A stretch of DNA of 64,000 nt from Owenia fusiformis (GCA_903813345.2 CAIIXF020000003.1:24007248-24071247); one strand, 5' to 3'; numbered from the stretch's first letter, positions 46,626 through 60,226 are shown. Translations and numbers: made by a program. The notes: a model not told the origin generated them from the letters alone.

Positions 46626-48989
46626 TTTACCCATCTCTATACAGTTATCTATGATGTTATTTTGGAATAAAAATTTCATATTTATTTCCCCAGAATGTAT
46701 ATTTGTAGAATTGCTTTAGATAAGACGAACCATTTTTACAAAAAGAATGCATGGTATTCTTACTAACCCTGAATATGCTAACCCTTATAAGAAAAATAGC
46801 ATTGATTTTGTATTAAATCACACAATACATATATCGTACTACGCAACAAAATTTTTACAAATTCGAAGATAAAATAGACTTACCAGAATATTATTTCATA
46901 AAAATCTAAATCATCGCTGATTTAATTTAGCAAAGAAATCTATAAATTTGTTAGTGAACCTGGCAAGATAATATAATATTAAGCTCAATACTTTAAGGCA
47001 TTTATATTTCTTTAGCCCATTACTCATTCACTGTGTATACGTTTGCGGTTTTCATTTCTGACCCGATTTGCCGAAATGTCAAGCTAGAAAAAGCTAATTT
47101 AGCGTGGAATTTTATGTTGATGCATAGTTTTGATGTAAGCTGTACATTTTCAGCATTCGTAGTATCGTCAGATGAGGCTCTCTCCGTCATGTTGTCATGG
47201 CAATGTTGTCATAGTGATAGAATACAATTATGCAGCAAGCTCCAAATTGTGTAAAACTATATCATATAATTTAGACTGGAAATAAACATATTTTATGTAA
47301 CTATATATTAGCTGGTGATTTACGATATAGCTTCCTATAAAAAATTCCCTTTAGTCTCCTGATCGGAGATTGCATCAATGTTCAATCTACGACTTGATCA
47401 TATAGAATTACGTACATATATACCTAGGTAAAAAATCATTTATTCATGAATGTTTGTTATCTTTATTCAATTTAATAAATCTTGATTAACAATAATGAAG
47501 ATCTGCAATTAAACGAGTAGATGGAACAAGTGAAAGAAAATATCTCCAATGTGTGTTCTACTGGATAATATAAAGTAGCGGTACTAATGGCAAAAACTTT
47601 AAATGATATGATACTTCAACTTTATGAAGCAATAAAAGAAGTGTGATCAAAAGTTAGGTAAACAGTATGTTTTAAAAGACTTGACAAATTGTTTAAAATA
47701 AATGTAGACACAATTACCCGCTAGCATATTTTTTAAAATCTACAAAAAGCTTATTAACTTTTGAATTGAAAGAGCTAAGGTCATAATGACAAACACATGT
47801 CAAATAAACTTTTTTAAAACATTTTTTTTTATTAAGAGACACCCTTGTGAATAATTTTGACAACTTCAAATTATTTCACATCATGAAAACCGAAATAATT
47901 GTGGCACCAAATAATTGACGAAAATAACACTCAAAATATACTCTATTAATTTATATCAAATATATCTACATCATAATTAATGAAAAAAAAACACAATTAA
48001 GTTTAATATATTTCAAATTTCTGGGAAAAATATTTCCAAGATGAAAAATTTAGTACATGATAATTTGAGTCACACGACTGAAATTTTCCTCAGTAAGAGC
48101 TGCCAAAGTTGATTATTATTAGACACATATGGCCCGCTCCGAAATAAATTACTCCTTTTTGTGAGAGATTATTTTTGAGTAAGAGTATGATTACAAACTT
48201 GTTAACACCATGTAACTTTAGAATTTGTATTTAAGTGCTACTACATGAAAATAGATATACTTTAAATGAAAACGGAAATAATTTGATAACTGATTGACTG
48301 ATAGATATTGTTAAAGTTTCGTTAAGAGTCAATATGAACATGTGACGCAACGCAACGCAGAGAACATCCTGAATCTCAAAATGGCACAAAAGGCAACCTT
48401 TTAAGAACACTAAGAATTAAGAACCCCTATAAACCTTATTCATCAATAAACCATTAGTACATATGAGTCTGTCAAGCAATTAGAACAAAGGTAAAAATGA
48501 ATGTCTTTTTTATTTTGTAATTTCTGATTTTATTACACCTTATTTTATAAATTATTAATGAAAATACAAAATTGTTTTCAGTTGAAAAGCAATAATCTTT
48601 TATCATGGGACATATTAAAACATTTCTCCAAGTCAAAGACATTTTCTAGCATTACAACTAAAAACTCTGGTATATTTTCAATAATTGGAGATAACTCCAA
48701 AGGTGTTGTTTGAAAAAAAAGATTTATAAGCTCATAACTTCGATCACACACCTTCTTCAATTTTTTTGTCAAATTAATGTTTTTTAATATTAGGTGTTTA
48801 TAAGTAGCAGCATATCAGAGTGCGTAAACTATGTGAGAAAAAGTTTTTAATAAGAAAAAGTAAATTTTGTGCAATAGTACGTAAGTCAATGTTATATAAA
48901 AAGTCATTGAAAAAGATTACTACAAATACATGATACTGTTTATCTAAAGGCTCTGTTGCAACATTTATTTCATCAACCCCCATTGCTAC

Positions 48990-49335
48990 CATCTTTATTT
49001 CTTAAGCCCCTCACCACTTTAACACCTTGTCACATTTATTTCTTCAGTCTACTTGTTATCTTTATTTCTCAAGTCTTCTTGTCACCTTTATTTCTCTAAC
49101 TCCCTTTCACATATGTTTCATCCAGCCTACTATTATCACCTTTATTTCTCAAATCTTTCTCTAACTACCCCTTTGTCACCTTTATTTCTCTAACCCGCTT
49201 GTCAAATATATTTTATTCAGCCTCCTAATGTCACCTTTATTTCTCAAATCTTTCCCTTACCCTCTTGTCACCTTTATTTCTCTAACTTCCTTGTCATCTA
49301 TATTTCATCCAACCCAAATGTCACCTTCATCCCTC
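48990..49335. repeat. Degenerate ~27-bp repeat (TTGTCACCTTTATTTCTC)
   Basis: TTGTCACCTTTATTTCTCTAACC-like units recur 10 or more times in a pyrimidine-rich tract, with variants CATCTTTATTTCTTAAGCC and CATATTTATTTCATCC. Confidence 0.85.
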
Positions 49336-52300
49336 TTATGGACCTTTATGCCACTAATTTATTCAATATTGTTATTATTACACCAACCGCTATTCCACAT
49401 TTTCTTTATTTCTTTCTTCTTTCTTTATCTTTCTAATTGTTGTTTTATGTTCAAACCTGTGGTCACTTTTCAATCTGGTGCATAATTTACTACACAAATA
49501 ACTAATAAGAGTCAATGATCGTCCAGTTATTGAACAACTTATTGGGAGATCTTCATCAGTGCTGGTCACTTCTTGCAACATGGCACAATTTATTTATGGT
49601 ACATAATTTGCTATTTAGTGCTTATTTATTGCATAAACACACTGGAAGATAAGAATCTGACCATATTAATCAAAGAAATCAATCTCAATTCATTATTAAT
49701 CAAAGGATGCTGACCATGCATGGTTAGATAGACACTTAAAGTGAAGTAATTTGATGTATATCTTAATAATTGTTTCATCATATGAAAAAAATGAATGATA
49801 TCTCAAAAAAGTGAGTGGAAAAACATTAACAAATAAAAAATGGCTTGTCTACTAAATTTGCAAAAACAATAATTGAAAAAGTTCTGACAAATATAAAACT
49901 CACCTTTGGGGATTGATTCTCAAAAGAATCTCACAAATTATTTTTTCCTGTAAGCTTGGGAAATATAAAAGCTAAATAATAAATGAAAAAATCTGCGACC
50001 ATAGTGCCCCGTGTTTGTTGCGGCCCTTATTTCGATAATTAATAGCATTTTAACCAGTCACAAAGGACTTTTCTAGGAATAAACCGTAGCCTTTCTTCTA
50101 TAAAACCTTCACAAGGTCTCGTTAGAACCGAATACCCAATAAAAAGACCATATTTAAGGCGAGTACAACTCCGTTGAGGAAGAAACATGCCTATTACTTG
50201 TGAAACCTGTTATTTAATGTTTCATACACTGCCCTCATACTTATAAAATTGCAGTATTTTAGCCAGGCTCACCAAGGATGCTGTGCCTTCCCCTACAAGA
50301 AATTGCCACACTGATCGAGAATTATCTTCAATAAATGAGGAATCTAAGAGAAAAACTGAGGAATTTAGTGAACATACTTCAAGTTCACTAACTTATGGAT
50401 TAGAGCTCTGAGGAAAAAAGTTTCTCAGTAGGTGAAAAGCATGGAATTGAAACAGCATAAGAGGAATCTGGTGAAAAGGCCATCACTGTTTTATTAGAGA
50501 CAGTTTATGTCCTTGCTTAGACAAATAATATAAATAATTCACTACTTCATACAATTCATTGCATGAAATTATTCTGAGAAATGATCCTGCTCAAAATGAG
50601 TTTGGATCAATTTTATGAAGCATGGCAATATGTTCTTATTGAGTGAACCTACAACCTGTTAACGCTGACATTCTCTTCAGTTAAAATCGCAAAGTTGAAT
50701 TTTTTCCTGATGATTTTAAATTTCAGATTTTTATATTTCATCAAATTTCTATCATTTATAAATTTTGAAAAGAAAACCAATAAAACCAACCGAGGGAACA
50801 AAACCTACATATAATTAATTAAAATTCTACGGCAATTAAATCATATAAAGAAATCAACATTCACGAAGCTGAATTCTAAACCACACCCTTATAATCAAAA
50901 AGTACAAAAAAGAATGTTACATCACACAGATTAAATTATTGTGACCAACATGATGAAAATTAAAAATAAAATGCAAGACCTGTGAATTGTAAAGCCGACA
51001 CTGGATGTAAAACAAGAGATACATGTACACCAGTCAACCTGTTACAAAAACCACATCTTTAAAAAGATAATTTTTCTTATACAATCATATTTTTCTTATT
51101 TCATATCATATAATACTTGTTGTTATTAATGTTTTTTGATGACTTTTCACGCATCTGTGCAGATACCATCATTTCTAATAATAATAATAATAAATAATAA
51201 AAAACTAAAACAAAAAAAATGAGAGTTTGATCTCCCTTTACAAGAGCGCCATCTCGCGGCCTAGATAATTGACACTTTATCTCATGACAGGCAACGATCA
51301 TGTCATTTTATTCATGACAGGAAAACTTATGGCTTATTTAATCCGCTGACCAGTGTATTCAACCATACAATAATGAGACAGGACATTAAGTTAATTAGTA
51401 TGAAGATTTTTTGACACTTGATTAAGTAAAATAAATTTCCTGGACAGTTATTTATATATTTCATGTCATATTTCAGAATCAGTGAAAAATTATAAAATTT
51501 AAAAGTAATAAAAAGCAAAAAAACATTGGTATATTGCAGTGGAAAAAAGACAAAGGGCATTATGGGAGGAAAACACAAATTACATACATCCCTCAATAAA
51601 TTACACAAACACCTTTCATTTCAATCTTGAAATTACGATTCAAATAAAAATATATGTTTTGCTATTAAAAGATAATTCCTGCCTTTACCTCCGTAAGTAT
51701 TTACAAATTATTAAGTTTAATCTAATTTAATCTTTGTCTCAAAAGAGTATCTATGCAAAAAGTTAAAGACTTTCCTAGCCAAATAAACGTTTTCTCAATT
51801 GTAAGAAAGAAATTCTGTTTCTGTAAAAATCTTACAGGCCTTCAATAATGTGTTAGTGCACGATGCCATAACATGTTTGGTACCTACATTGTTCCTGGCA
51901 GCAAGCTCTTTCAGACAAAAGTCAACTACCCATAATGCAATTCAAATGTCTGCTCTCATCAGTTACCCTGACATAGTTGATTACATCATCAGACATCGGA
52001 CAAAGAAAACTTTCAAATTTCTTTCGAGAAAATCAGATCATCTTGAGATCGTAATTGTCTTAAGAACTGAATTCAATCCACAATGGCCTCTGCACCATTA
52101 ATTCAAAATGGCAGTTGTTAAAGTTGCCACCTTTGAATAGTTAGGGATCAACATTTTTCCAGTTGCGATCCATCAAAATTACATCTGCTACTATAGTTTC
52201 TATATTTTTATGATTTGCTATGCTTGAATAGTCCAATGGGTCATCAACATAGATTTTTAATGTCTTGCCGGAATACTCAGACAAAGAAATATCTAACCAC

Positions 52301-55212
52301 AAAGTTTTAATTCAAATGATTAAGTATTTGCTATTTTTCTTTAGCAATCAAAATTTCATTTGCTGATATTTATCATAGAAATGTGGTCAGCGTATGTTTA
52401 AATGAAGCGAATGTCACATATTTAGTGTACTTTTAAAAGAAAGGAATGACTAATAAGTGGGATTCTTTACATTGAGTAGCTTATTCTCATTTGTCAAGCG
52501 TCGTGATCTGTGTTGTTTTGCCTACTAATTCTGGGTACAAATTAGGTATGAACTTCAAATAACATTCGAGGTCAGGCTGCGATGACACATTCAATGCAAT
52601 TCACATGAATACACCTAACTAGAAACCACAACCGTTATCGTGTCAAGACTTTGCAAAAGCAATCAAGATCGATCTAAACAAAATCTCATTTGGATATTTC
52701 CGTCAAAATTTTTCTGATATTTCAGTCAAAAAGCTTTTGCCAATGAAAATTACATCACTTTAAAAAATCAAGAATTTGAACAACAGGGTCACGGTATATT
52801 ATCACAAAATGAATAATACTTGAAGAATTGTCCAGTATTTCCCAGTCTCTTAACTACCATAAATAAAAGGGAACTCGGTTAGAATAAAGTCCCAGAGAGC
52901 GACCTCAAAGGTCATTATACAATCTCAGAGGACTTGATATGGTCAAATATAATATTAAAAGAAGCTCTACTTAGAGCATAGAACTATAGTGAGCTGTAAT
53001 CCATAATCAATAATTCAAGTTTATTCCCAAAATTTATTCAGATATTTTAGTTTCATATTTTATCAACTTGCCTTATGTATTGATTTTCTCGAACTGGGAA
53101 GCTATCTTCATAATTTATTTGAACATCATTGATATCCAAGCCAGATAAATTATGACGGACTGATAATTGAAATCTGATGTCATAGACTCTCATATAGACT
53201 TATGGATAATGGCGGAACAGTTCGGAATAGTAATTTGGAAGGGGAAAAAGTTTTGAAACCAATGGGTTGGAAGCATAGATCATTTTGCATTTTTATAAAT
53301 CATGACCATAATTCTGCCATCATATCACTTTTAAAATTTAATCAAAATCAAATGTTATCGAAGATTTACCGTGTCACGTTCAATGTCCTTTGTCACATAG
53401 AGTCTCCATGAAACAATTAATGTATACCTTCCCTTTAGAATGAACAAGGAGAAGATGAACATATTACATGCCAAAAAAAAACCACAGAGGTCATATTAAA
53501 ATGCCTAATCACAGATGCAAAGGTTCCAGAAGGTTTCAGAGAATTAAAATTCAATGCCAGTCTTGACTTCTTGACTTCATTGATATGAAAAGGATGCCAA
53601 CAACAAAAAGAAAGAAATTTCTACAAATGAAATTACTACAGCTCAACAAAATTTGATATTAAAATCTAATTTTCATTTTCTTCGGAGACATCAGTCTATA
53701 TTCAATTCCTTGAAGCCTACACAACAACAAAACAAAGAAGAAAGAAGGAGCTGGAGAAGTTAATGCCATTAATGAGCCATATAAGATAAGAAGGATTGGT
53801 AACTGGTTTGAGGAAGACATCCCTCTGAGGAGTTGACTAGGAAATCACACTGGACATCACCAAAATTACATATTTCCAACAAGCCTGTGAGAAAACTATC
53901 AAAGAAGTCATTCTTCAAAATGGAAAATAAAATATAAATTGTAGATTTACTGAGAAATAAAATATTAGGGGTGGAGTAACTCTAAATTGTATAGAACAGG
54001 CAGTAAATGTTGCAGTCCAATGTGCTACAGAGAAAGAATGTGAAAATGATATTCATATATAGACTTCAAATTCAGTTGTAAGTTTCACGTCAGTCAAATT
54101 GGCTTTTGTGAGAACAAAAATCGGTAGATGTCCACTTCTTTTAGTAATTTAACCCTTCTTTCTTGAGAAATCACATGCGATTCATGGTAAGTGCAAAAAT
54201 GACAATCTTGTCCATACGCACATGAAAATTCTTGAATTCATATCATTTTACAAAAGTAAATATCCAACTGTTGTTAAAGTAGGTTTGAAGTGAGAAGAAC
54301 TATTTCAGATAATATATGACACAATGTACTGTTAGTATAATTACTGAACCATGGCTACTCTAAAAGGATTTATCAAATTACATTATCTACTTAGGAGGAC
54401 ATTTTAAAAAGAATTGACGGCAATTTAGGATCAAACAACATTAAGGTGACCCATTGTGTAGGTTTAAGAGAAAGCGTTTCTGGTTAAAATAGATTAAAGT
54501 CAGTAAAAACAACATTAGAACGTGATAGTGGACATATCAAATTTCTACAACTGAATTCACTAGACCCTCACAATATTGTAAATCTATCAAAAATTATTTT
54601 TTAGTTAAAAACAATATGGTGGCATTCACTGATTATGCACTTTCTATGACTATAGTTCAAAGGAAATAAAAAAAACAAGTAAAATTACTCCTGATTATCT
54701 AAAAAGAAGATTCAGAAAAATAAATAGCTATACTTCTCTCTGACCTACTATTCCTATTCAATGCTGCATGATGCATGGCCCATTATTAAATTTGAAATGT
54801 ACTATATATTTTTGATGTTTGTTTAAAATGAAATAACATTTCTCAAATGAGGTTTCCCTATTTTTCAGTATTTGCTGGAAGTGCAGAACGACCTTAACAT
54901 ATCCATTTCCGTTTAATGTTGAATATTGTGTGCCATGGTGAAATAAGGGAATGATTAAATGTTCATTTTTACATCAACTTGATGACTTATTAGTATATGA
55001 AAATGCAAATGCCTTTGTTAAAACATCTAACCTCCAATAAAACTTGCACATCAAATATTTTGAGCCTTTCAAATTAACACAAATCTAGTGCATTAAGGAT
55101 GAGACATTTCAAACAGTATTAAAAGCAAAATGTTTTTAATACTGAAAATGTGAAAATGAATCTGAGAGCAAATGCATAGGAATTGTTAAATGATTACATC
55201 AACCAAGAACAC
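49336..55212. other. No gene; AT-rich, presumed ATXN1 5' intron or flank
   Basis: Nothing recognisable as an exon or mobile element with clear ends. A short ATAATAATAATAA run is at ~51177-51200. A minus-strand open segment at ~49905-49950 between an acceptor-like TTACAG and a donor-like GTGAGT is 44 nt long and ends in the wrong phase for the ATXN1 exon. The frames at 51327-51608, 51850-52101 and 53202-53411 show no recognisable features. Confidence 0.35.
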
Positions 55213-55810
55213 TAGAGCTAAAAATGACATAAGCTAAGACTAGAAATGAGAACTAAAAATGACATAAGCTAAGACTAGAAATGAGAGCTAAAAATGACAT
55301 AAGTTAAGACTAGAAATGAGAGCTAAAATTGACATAAGCTAAGACTAGAAATGAGAACTAAAAATGACATAAGCTAAGACTAGAAATGAGAGCTAAAAAT
55401 GACATAAGCTTAAAGACTAGAAATGAGAGCTAAAAATGACACAAGCCAAGACTAGAAATGAGAGCTAAAAATGACACAAGCCAAGACTAGAAATGAGAGC
55501 TAAAAATGACATAAGCTAAGACTAGAAATGCGAGCTAAAAATGACATAAGCTAAGACTAGAAATGAGAGCTAAAAATGACATAAGCTAAGACTAAAAATG
55601 AGAGCTAAAAATGACATAAGCTAAGACTAGAAATGAGAGCTAAAACTGACATAAGCTAAGACTAGAAATGAGAGCTAAAAATGACATAAGCTAAGACTAG
55701 AAATGAGAGCTAAAAATGACATAAGCTAAGACTAGAAATGAGAGCTAAAAATGACATAAGCTAAGACTAGAAATGAGAGCTAAAAGTGACATAAGCTAAG
55801 ACTAGAAATG
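55213..55810. repeat. 35-bp minisatellite, 17 copies
   Basis: The unit is GAGAGCTAAAAATGACATAA followed by GCTAAGACTAGAAAT. Copies are very uniform, with rare changes (GACACAAGCCAAG, GAGAACTAAA, TAAAACTGAC). Confidence 0.95.
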
Positions 55811-56252
55811 AAAATGCAGTCTCTGAAAATGCCAGAATAAATAGATACTAGTACGAAGTAGATGAGGATGAAAAGAAAATCTAACATAAAAAATAAACAA
55901 TAGTTCAAAAGAAAAACATTTAAGTTGTAAGATAGGGGATGGAGTTATAACAACCTTGCAATCATTTTAATATCAAATTGCTCCGCTTTTTACTTTGTTC
56001 CTCAGAATGTATCTTGGTTTTTGTGAAATCAGAATCATTGTTATCAAAATGTTTGTGTAGACCTATTGACAATACACCATGGGGGCACTTGACTTGAGCA
56101 TGTATTTAAAAAGGTTTAGTTACTAAGGAAACACTAAGTTTATTTTTTATTCTTAACAAGTTGTAGTTTGATGTTTATTTTACTGATTTGACATAATTGG
56201 TTGTACGTGCCAGGGTTTACTAGATTTTTTCCCAAAGAGTCATATATTTGTA
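55811..56252. other. Unique spacer; no gene
   Basis: AT-rich sequence between the 35-bp array and the element at 56253; nothing recognisable. Confidence 0.35.
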
Positions 56253-56457
56253 TACAGTAAAACCTGTTTAATTTTTTACTGTATAATTTTTCAGTGTTGG
56301 TAGGTGTTCATTACAGAGAAGGTAATTTATACTAAAGTCAGTAGAATATATGCGGAGGAAGGGTGTCTACTAGAGACAGGTGTCTACTAGAGACAAGTAT
56401 TCACTAGAGAGAGGTGTTCACTAGAGAGAGGATTTCACTAGGACAGGTTTTACTTAT
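56253..56457. mobile_element. TACAGTAAAACC element with CACTAGAGA repeats
   Basis: The left end TACAGTAAAACCTGTTTAAT and right end CACTAGGACAGGTTTTACTT are inverted. The interior repeats GGTGTCTACTAGAGACA and GGTGTTCACTAGAGAGA. Same end type as 41850, 44970 and 61922, but a different internal array. Confidence 0.75.
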
Positions 56458-56581
56458 GCATTTTACGTTTACACTGTGGTTACTATCACTGTTCTTTGTA
56501 GCCTCTGACTAAAATCAGTGATTTCTAATTTACTGGGCCCTCCCAACTACAAGTCCTCTGAAACCACTGACATTCTGCAAC

Positions 56582-56697
56582 AAGGCATCAACATGCAAAA
56601 TGTCTTTACCTACCATTTGTTACAGACACCGACTGCCGAACAATCCACATAAAGTTGGAGACAACAACAATATGTCACCACTTATGATGGTGACATA
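56582..56697 (+). mobile_element. ATGTCACCA-type short element with terminal hairpin
   Basis: AAGGCATCAACATGCAAAAT, ACCATTTGTTACAGACACCG and ACATAAAGTTGGAGACAACA, then ATGTCACCACTTATGATGGT followed by GACAT. The 9-bp stem is the same as in the copy at 46181. Confidence 0.78.
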
Positions 56698-58249
56698 AGA
56701 ATAGTCTGAAAGATGACAAACTTGGCTAGTTCCCAAGTTTATAACTAGGCTAATTCAGAAAGTTGGACAAGTTAAGCCTCATGGCAAAGGGTATTTCAAG
56801 TTACATATATTCTGTCAATTTTTAATTTATTCCATCTTTTAAGTCAAAGCATACATAATGAGAGTCAATTTACTTTGCGTATTAAGCACACACATTTGTA
56901 AAATAACAATCATTTATGAGTTTACAAAACACATTTGTACAAATATTATAAAATACTATCTCAATAATGATAGGCAATATATTTTAACATTCTACAAAAT
57001 TCAGACATTTTACAAATGTTACACAAGGGGCGCTAATGAATCATTCATGTGTGAAACATTTATGTAATAATTAAATTAGTTTAATTTCATTTGAACGAGA
57101 TGTTGGAACAGATGGGGCATAACCATATCAGGGCAAAGTAAAACACACAAGTCGTAGATTGGTATTACTTGAACTATATACATATAGTGTTAAAGGAATT
57201 GACAATAATTTTAAAATTACCTCCTGTTCAAGTTGCAATCATTTTTATAGATTACATTGATAGATTTAATATCATTGAATATGGTATTGCTTGTTGAGAA
57301 CCACACAACATTACCATTTATCATTTATTTGAGATTTAAGCAGGGGTCCATTTTTTAAAGAAATAATCATTTTAAAAGATTTCTTGTTAATAGATAATAA
57401 ATTAGTGCAAAAAGTATGAATTATTATATATCAAGAGCATAATGTAAAATTTCAACTGAAAAGTTAGATCAAAATGGAATCCAAGTTCACAGTGGGGGGT
57501 ATACCTCATCAAACACTGTATAATTTTTTTAAAACTTATTGTTACAGCCTTATGTTTTTAATTTGCTTTTGCTAGTTAGGATTATATCATTGACCATTCG
57601 TGAATTTTTGTGCACCATACAAGGTTACAGAACTTCATTTATGAACGATTTCAGCAGGGGTCTATTTTACGAAAATTAAATATTTTTCCGGATAGTTCTT
57701 AGATGGAAAGCTAGTACATTGTTACGATTAAATTACATCATTAAGGTGTATAAATCATGAAAACAGGTTTCATCCTGATGTCTACAACCTAATTCGTACG
57801 AGGCCATATCACAAATGGGGGGGGGGGACATTGGCCTCCACTTGGGGATCTTTATTACTCATATGATTTCAATATTACAATAATGTCGGTATCATTATAA
57901 ACAGGCACTAAATAAGTGTAGAGTATTATAAATACGTTGACAGCAAGAAGATTTATACAACTGAATCTGTAAAACGAGATAATATTTGGGCTCTAAAATC
58001 ACAATGATTTACTTTTAAGGTTATTATCATATCCTAGCAATCTAAATTGTTTTAAATAGTTATAATTGAATTATTTGCAGTTTCTGAATTTTTCGAATAT
58101 CTTAAAATGGTTCAGATTTTCATTTATTGAAGATTTAATTCAAGTCTAATTCAAAAAGATGAATATTTTTGTGGATAGTACCCAGATCAATTAATATTAT
58201 TACCACCTTGCCGGGAGTGTTATAGGGGTATTAGTGCTAGTTTAGAAGG
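56698..58249. other. No gene; possible decayed repeats
   Basis: AT-rich. TTTAAGCAGGGGTCC (near 57337) and TTTCAGCAGGGGTCT (near 57648) sit in loosely similar contexts and resemble the reverse complement of GACCCCTGTTAAACCCCTC in the ~340-bp satellite to the right. They may be very old inverted relatives. An 11-nt poly-G run is at 57817-57827. Confidence 0.35.
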
Positions 58250-58600
58250 CATTTATGTTACTTTATCGATCTGAGCAATATGTGACGTCATAGTGGCGGG
58301 CCATAGTTGCGGGCCAATTATGCATTAACGCCCGGCAATTTTCCCCGGGAAATGACATATCTTTCAATGCATATAATTTTTGCTATTTCAGCTCTGGGCA
58401 TTAACTGTGGTAATACTAATAACCTAATTTCTGCGGGCAATATTAAACAAATACTGGATGATCAGGAGCTTGATATGGCAGAATACCTATTCGAGAAAAA
58501 AATATTGGGCGAGGCGGCATTTATTAATTTCAATATAGAGCCTTTGGGTTCTAGCATTGCCTCATGGGATAGTCTATTTTCTACTAAATAAAATAATCTA
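58250..58600 (+). other. GC-richer segment with a 79-residue open frame
   Basis: A CRE palindrome (TGACGTCA, 58283-58290), the repeated words GCGGGCC and a CCCCGGG stand out from the AT-rich surroundings. An ATG at 58352 opens 79 codons to TAA at 58589-58591, with ordinary amino-acid composition (ILDDQELDMAEYLFEKKI). An acceptor-like TGCTATTTCAG at ~58389 lies inside it. I do not recognise the product. It may be a mobile-element remnant or a chance frame; no donor or partner exon is evident. Confidence 0.25.
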
Positions 58601-58755
58601 TTACTAAAGTTATGTGCTTGCAGAGATAGCCTGTATTGCAAAAATCATATATCCTTTCACCCCACATCATATCATATGCTTTATTGATGTTAAAATCTAA
58701 TTTTATAAATAGCGGGAATAAATTCTTAATTCATCTTAGATTATAATTTAAATGC

Positions 58756-59418
58756 AAAAGCCGATTCATAAGTAGATAATTCGTTGTAGACTTCAAAGGT
58801 GTCAATATCTAATATTTTTCATTATTATGGACCTCTGTTAAACCCCTCAATGATAAGTAAACGATAATGTTGACAGGTCCTCAACGGAAGAAAACGTATG
58901 TAGGAATATATGTTTTATCAAATAAACATATCATTTAACAATTGGCGGATCAACGAAAAACAAGATGATGTTAAAATAAAGTGAAACTAAATGGAACCAT
59001 TATTTTTTATCATTTTGAATGCAAAATACAGTCAGACAGACGATCTTAGTTTCAATTAAACAGCTAAAATCAATATGTCATACTAATAAACTTTCCAAAA
59101 GCCGATAAATGAGTAGATAATCTGTTGTAAACCTCAAAAATATCAAAATCTAATATTTTTGTTGACCCCTGTTAAACCCCTCAATAATAAGGAGATGGTA
59201 ATGTTGACAGGTCCTCAACAGGTGAAAATGTATATAGGAATATATGTTTTATCATTTAAACATCAAAACAATTGGCGGATCAACAAAAAACAAGATGATG
59301 TTAAAAGAAAATGAACTGTAAATGGAATCATTGTTTTTAATCATTTTGAATGCACAATATTATCAGACAGACGCTTTTATTTTCAATTAAACAGATAAGA
59401 TCAATACGTCATACTAAT
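58756..59418. repeat. ~340-bp satellite, copies 1-2
   Basis: Copies start AAAAGCCGATTCATAAGTAG (58756) and AAAAGCCGATAAATGAGTAG (~59096). Both contain GACAGGTCCTCAAC, AGGAATATATGTTTTATCA, CAATTGGCGGATCAAC and AAACAAGATGATGTTAAAA, then CAGACAGACG and TTTCAATTAAACAG. Copy 2 is interrupted at 59418 by the element at 59419-60226 and the array resumes right after it. Confidence 0.93.
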
Positions 59419-60226
59419 TAGAAAATGGCAACTTCACGGAGTAGCAAATCCCAACGAACACCATATAAATCACCAATCTGTACAATCACAATGTAATATT
59501 TACCATCTACTCTTTCCTTCAATAAATATTTTAGATCATTGTAACCATACTTTAAAGATGACTCTAAGTAATGGCGAATTTCTGCTCTAGTCGGATATTT
59601 TGAATTTTCAGAGGCATAAATCCGAAAAACACTGCCATAATTGTGATCTACTCTGAAATTCCTTCAATTTGAGTATAATATAGCCATACTTTTAAGAAAT
59701 ATAATAATTGCAAAATCCCGCATTAGACAGCCATTTTGAATTTTTTGAGGCCCGAATCAGAAAAACGCTACAATATTTGCAATCTACTCTAAATTGCCTT
59801 TCATTTGAGTATAATAAAACTACACTTCAAAAACATCTCAAAATTAATGCAAATTTGTGTTTTCCCAACCCCCCCCCCCCATTTACGCCCCCTGGGGGTC
59901 AGGGTGAAATATCCAGGATATATGTGAAACAGATAGCTATCGTTAATATACTACCAATATTTCAAATAATAATGTTTCTTATTTTGGTTTAAAATGAAAA
60001 ACATAAGATTTTTGCGTAAATTTCCTGCCATTTTTAAACTGGCGGCCATCTTGAATTTTTTTGCGTATTACTATTCACCAATATACATCTTTCCACCAAA
60101 TATGAAGAAAATCTGTCTACTAGTATTCAGGTTATCTTCCAGACAGATGGACGGATGGACTGACTGACTGACTGACGGACGGAGGGAGGGCTTCACTCTA
60201 TCCCTACTGAACTTCGTTCGATGGGA
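59419..60226. mobile_element. 808-bp non-autonomous element inserted in the ~340-bp satellite
   Basis: The satellite junction CATACTAATAAACTTTCC, intact between copies 1 and 2, is split here. The left flank ends CATACTAAT and the right flank resumes TAATAAACTTTCC, which gives a 4-bp TAAT duplication. The element starts TAGAAAATGGCAACTTCACG and ends TTCGTTCGATGGGA. It contains two AGCCATTTTGAATTTT-like blocks, a 12-nt poly-C (59869-59880), AACATAAGATTTTTGCG, and a GACTGACTGACTGACGGACG tract near its 3' end. A relative lies at 31081-31686. No coding capacity is recognised. Confidence 0.85.

Larger units (their letters stand above)
45215..48989. other. No gene; small repeats and a duplication
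   Basis: No supported exon. Four TTTTCATGACACCTA-type 18-bp repeats lie at 45617-45680. A 136-bp tandem duplication lies at 46351-46625 and an ATGTCACCA-type element at 46181-46291 (both separate entries). The + strand frame at 47033-47254 and the minus-strand frame at 48578-48772 have no recognisable features. Confidence 0.4.

Noticed and set aside
49905-49950. 44-nt minus-strand segment between TTACAG and AAAG|GTGAGT, open in one frame
   Set aside because: It would end in phase 2, while the ATXN1 exon at 24805 needs an upstream exon ending in phase 1. A UTR exon cannot be excluded, but nothing supports it.
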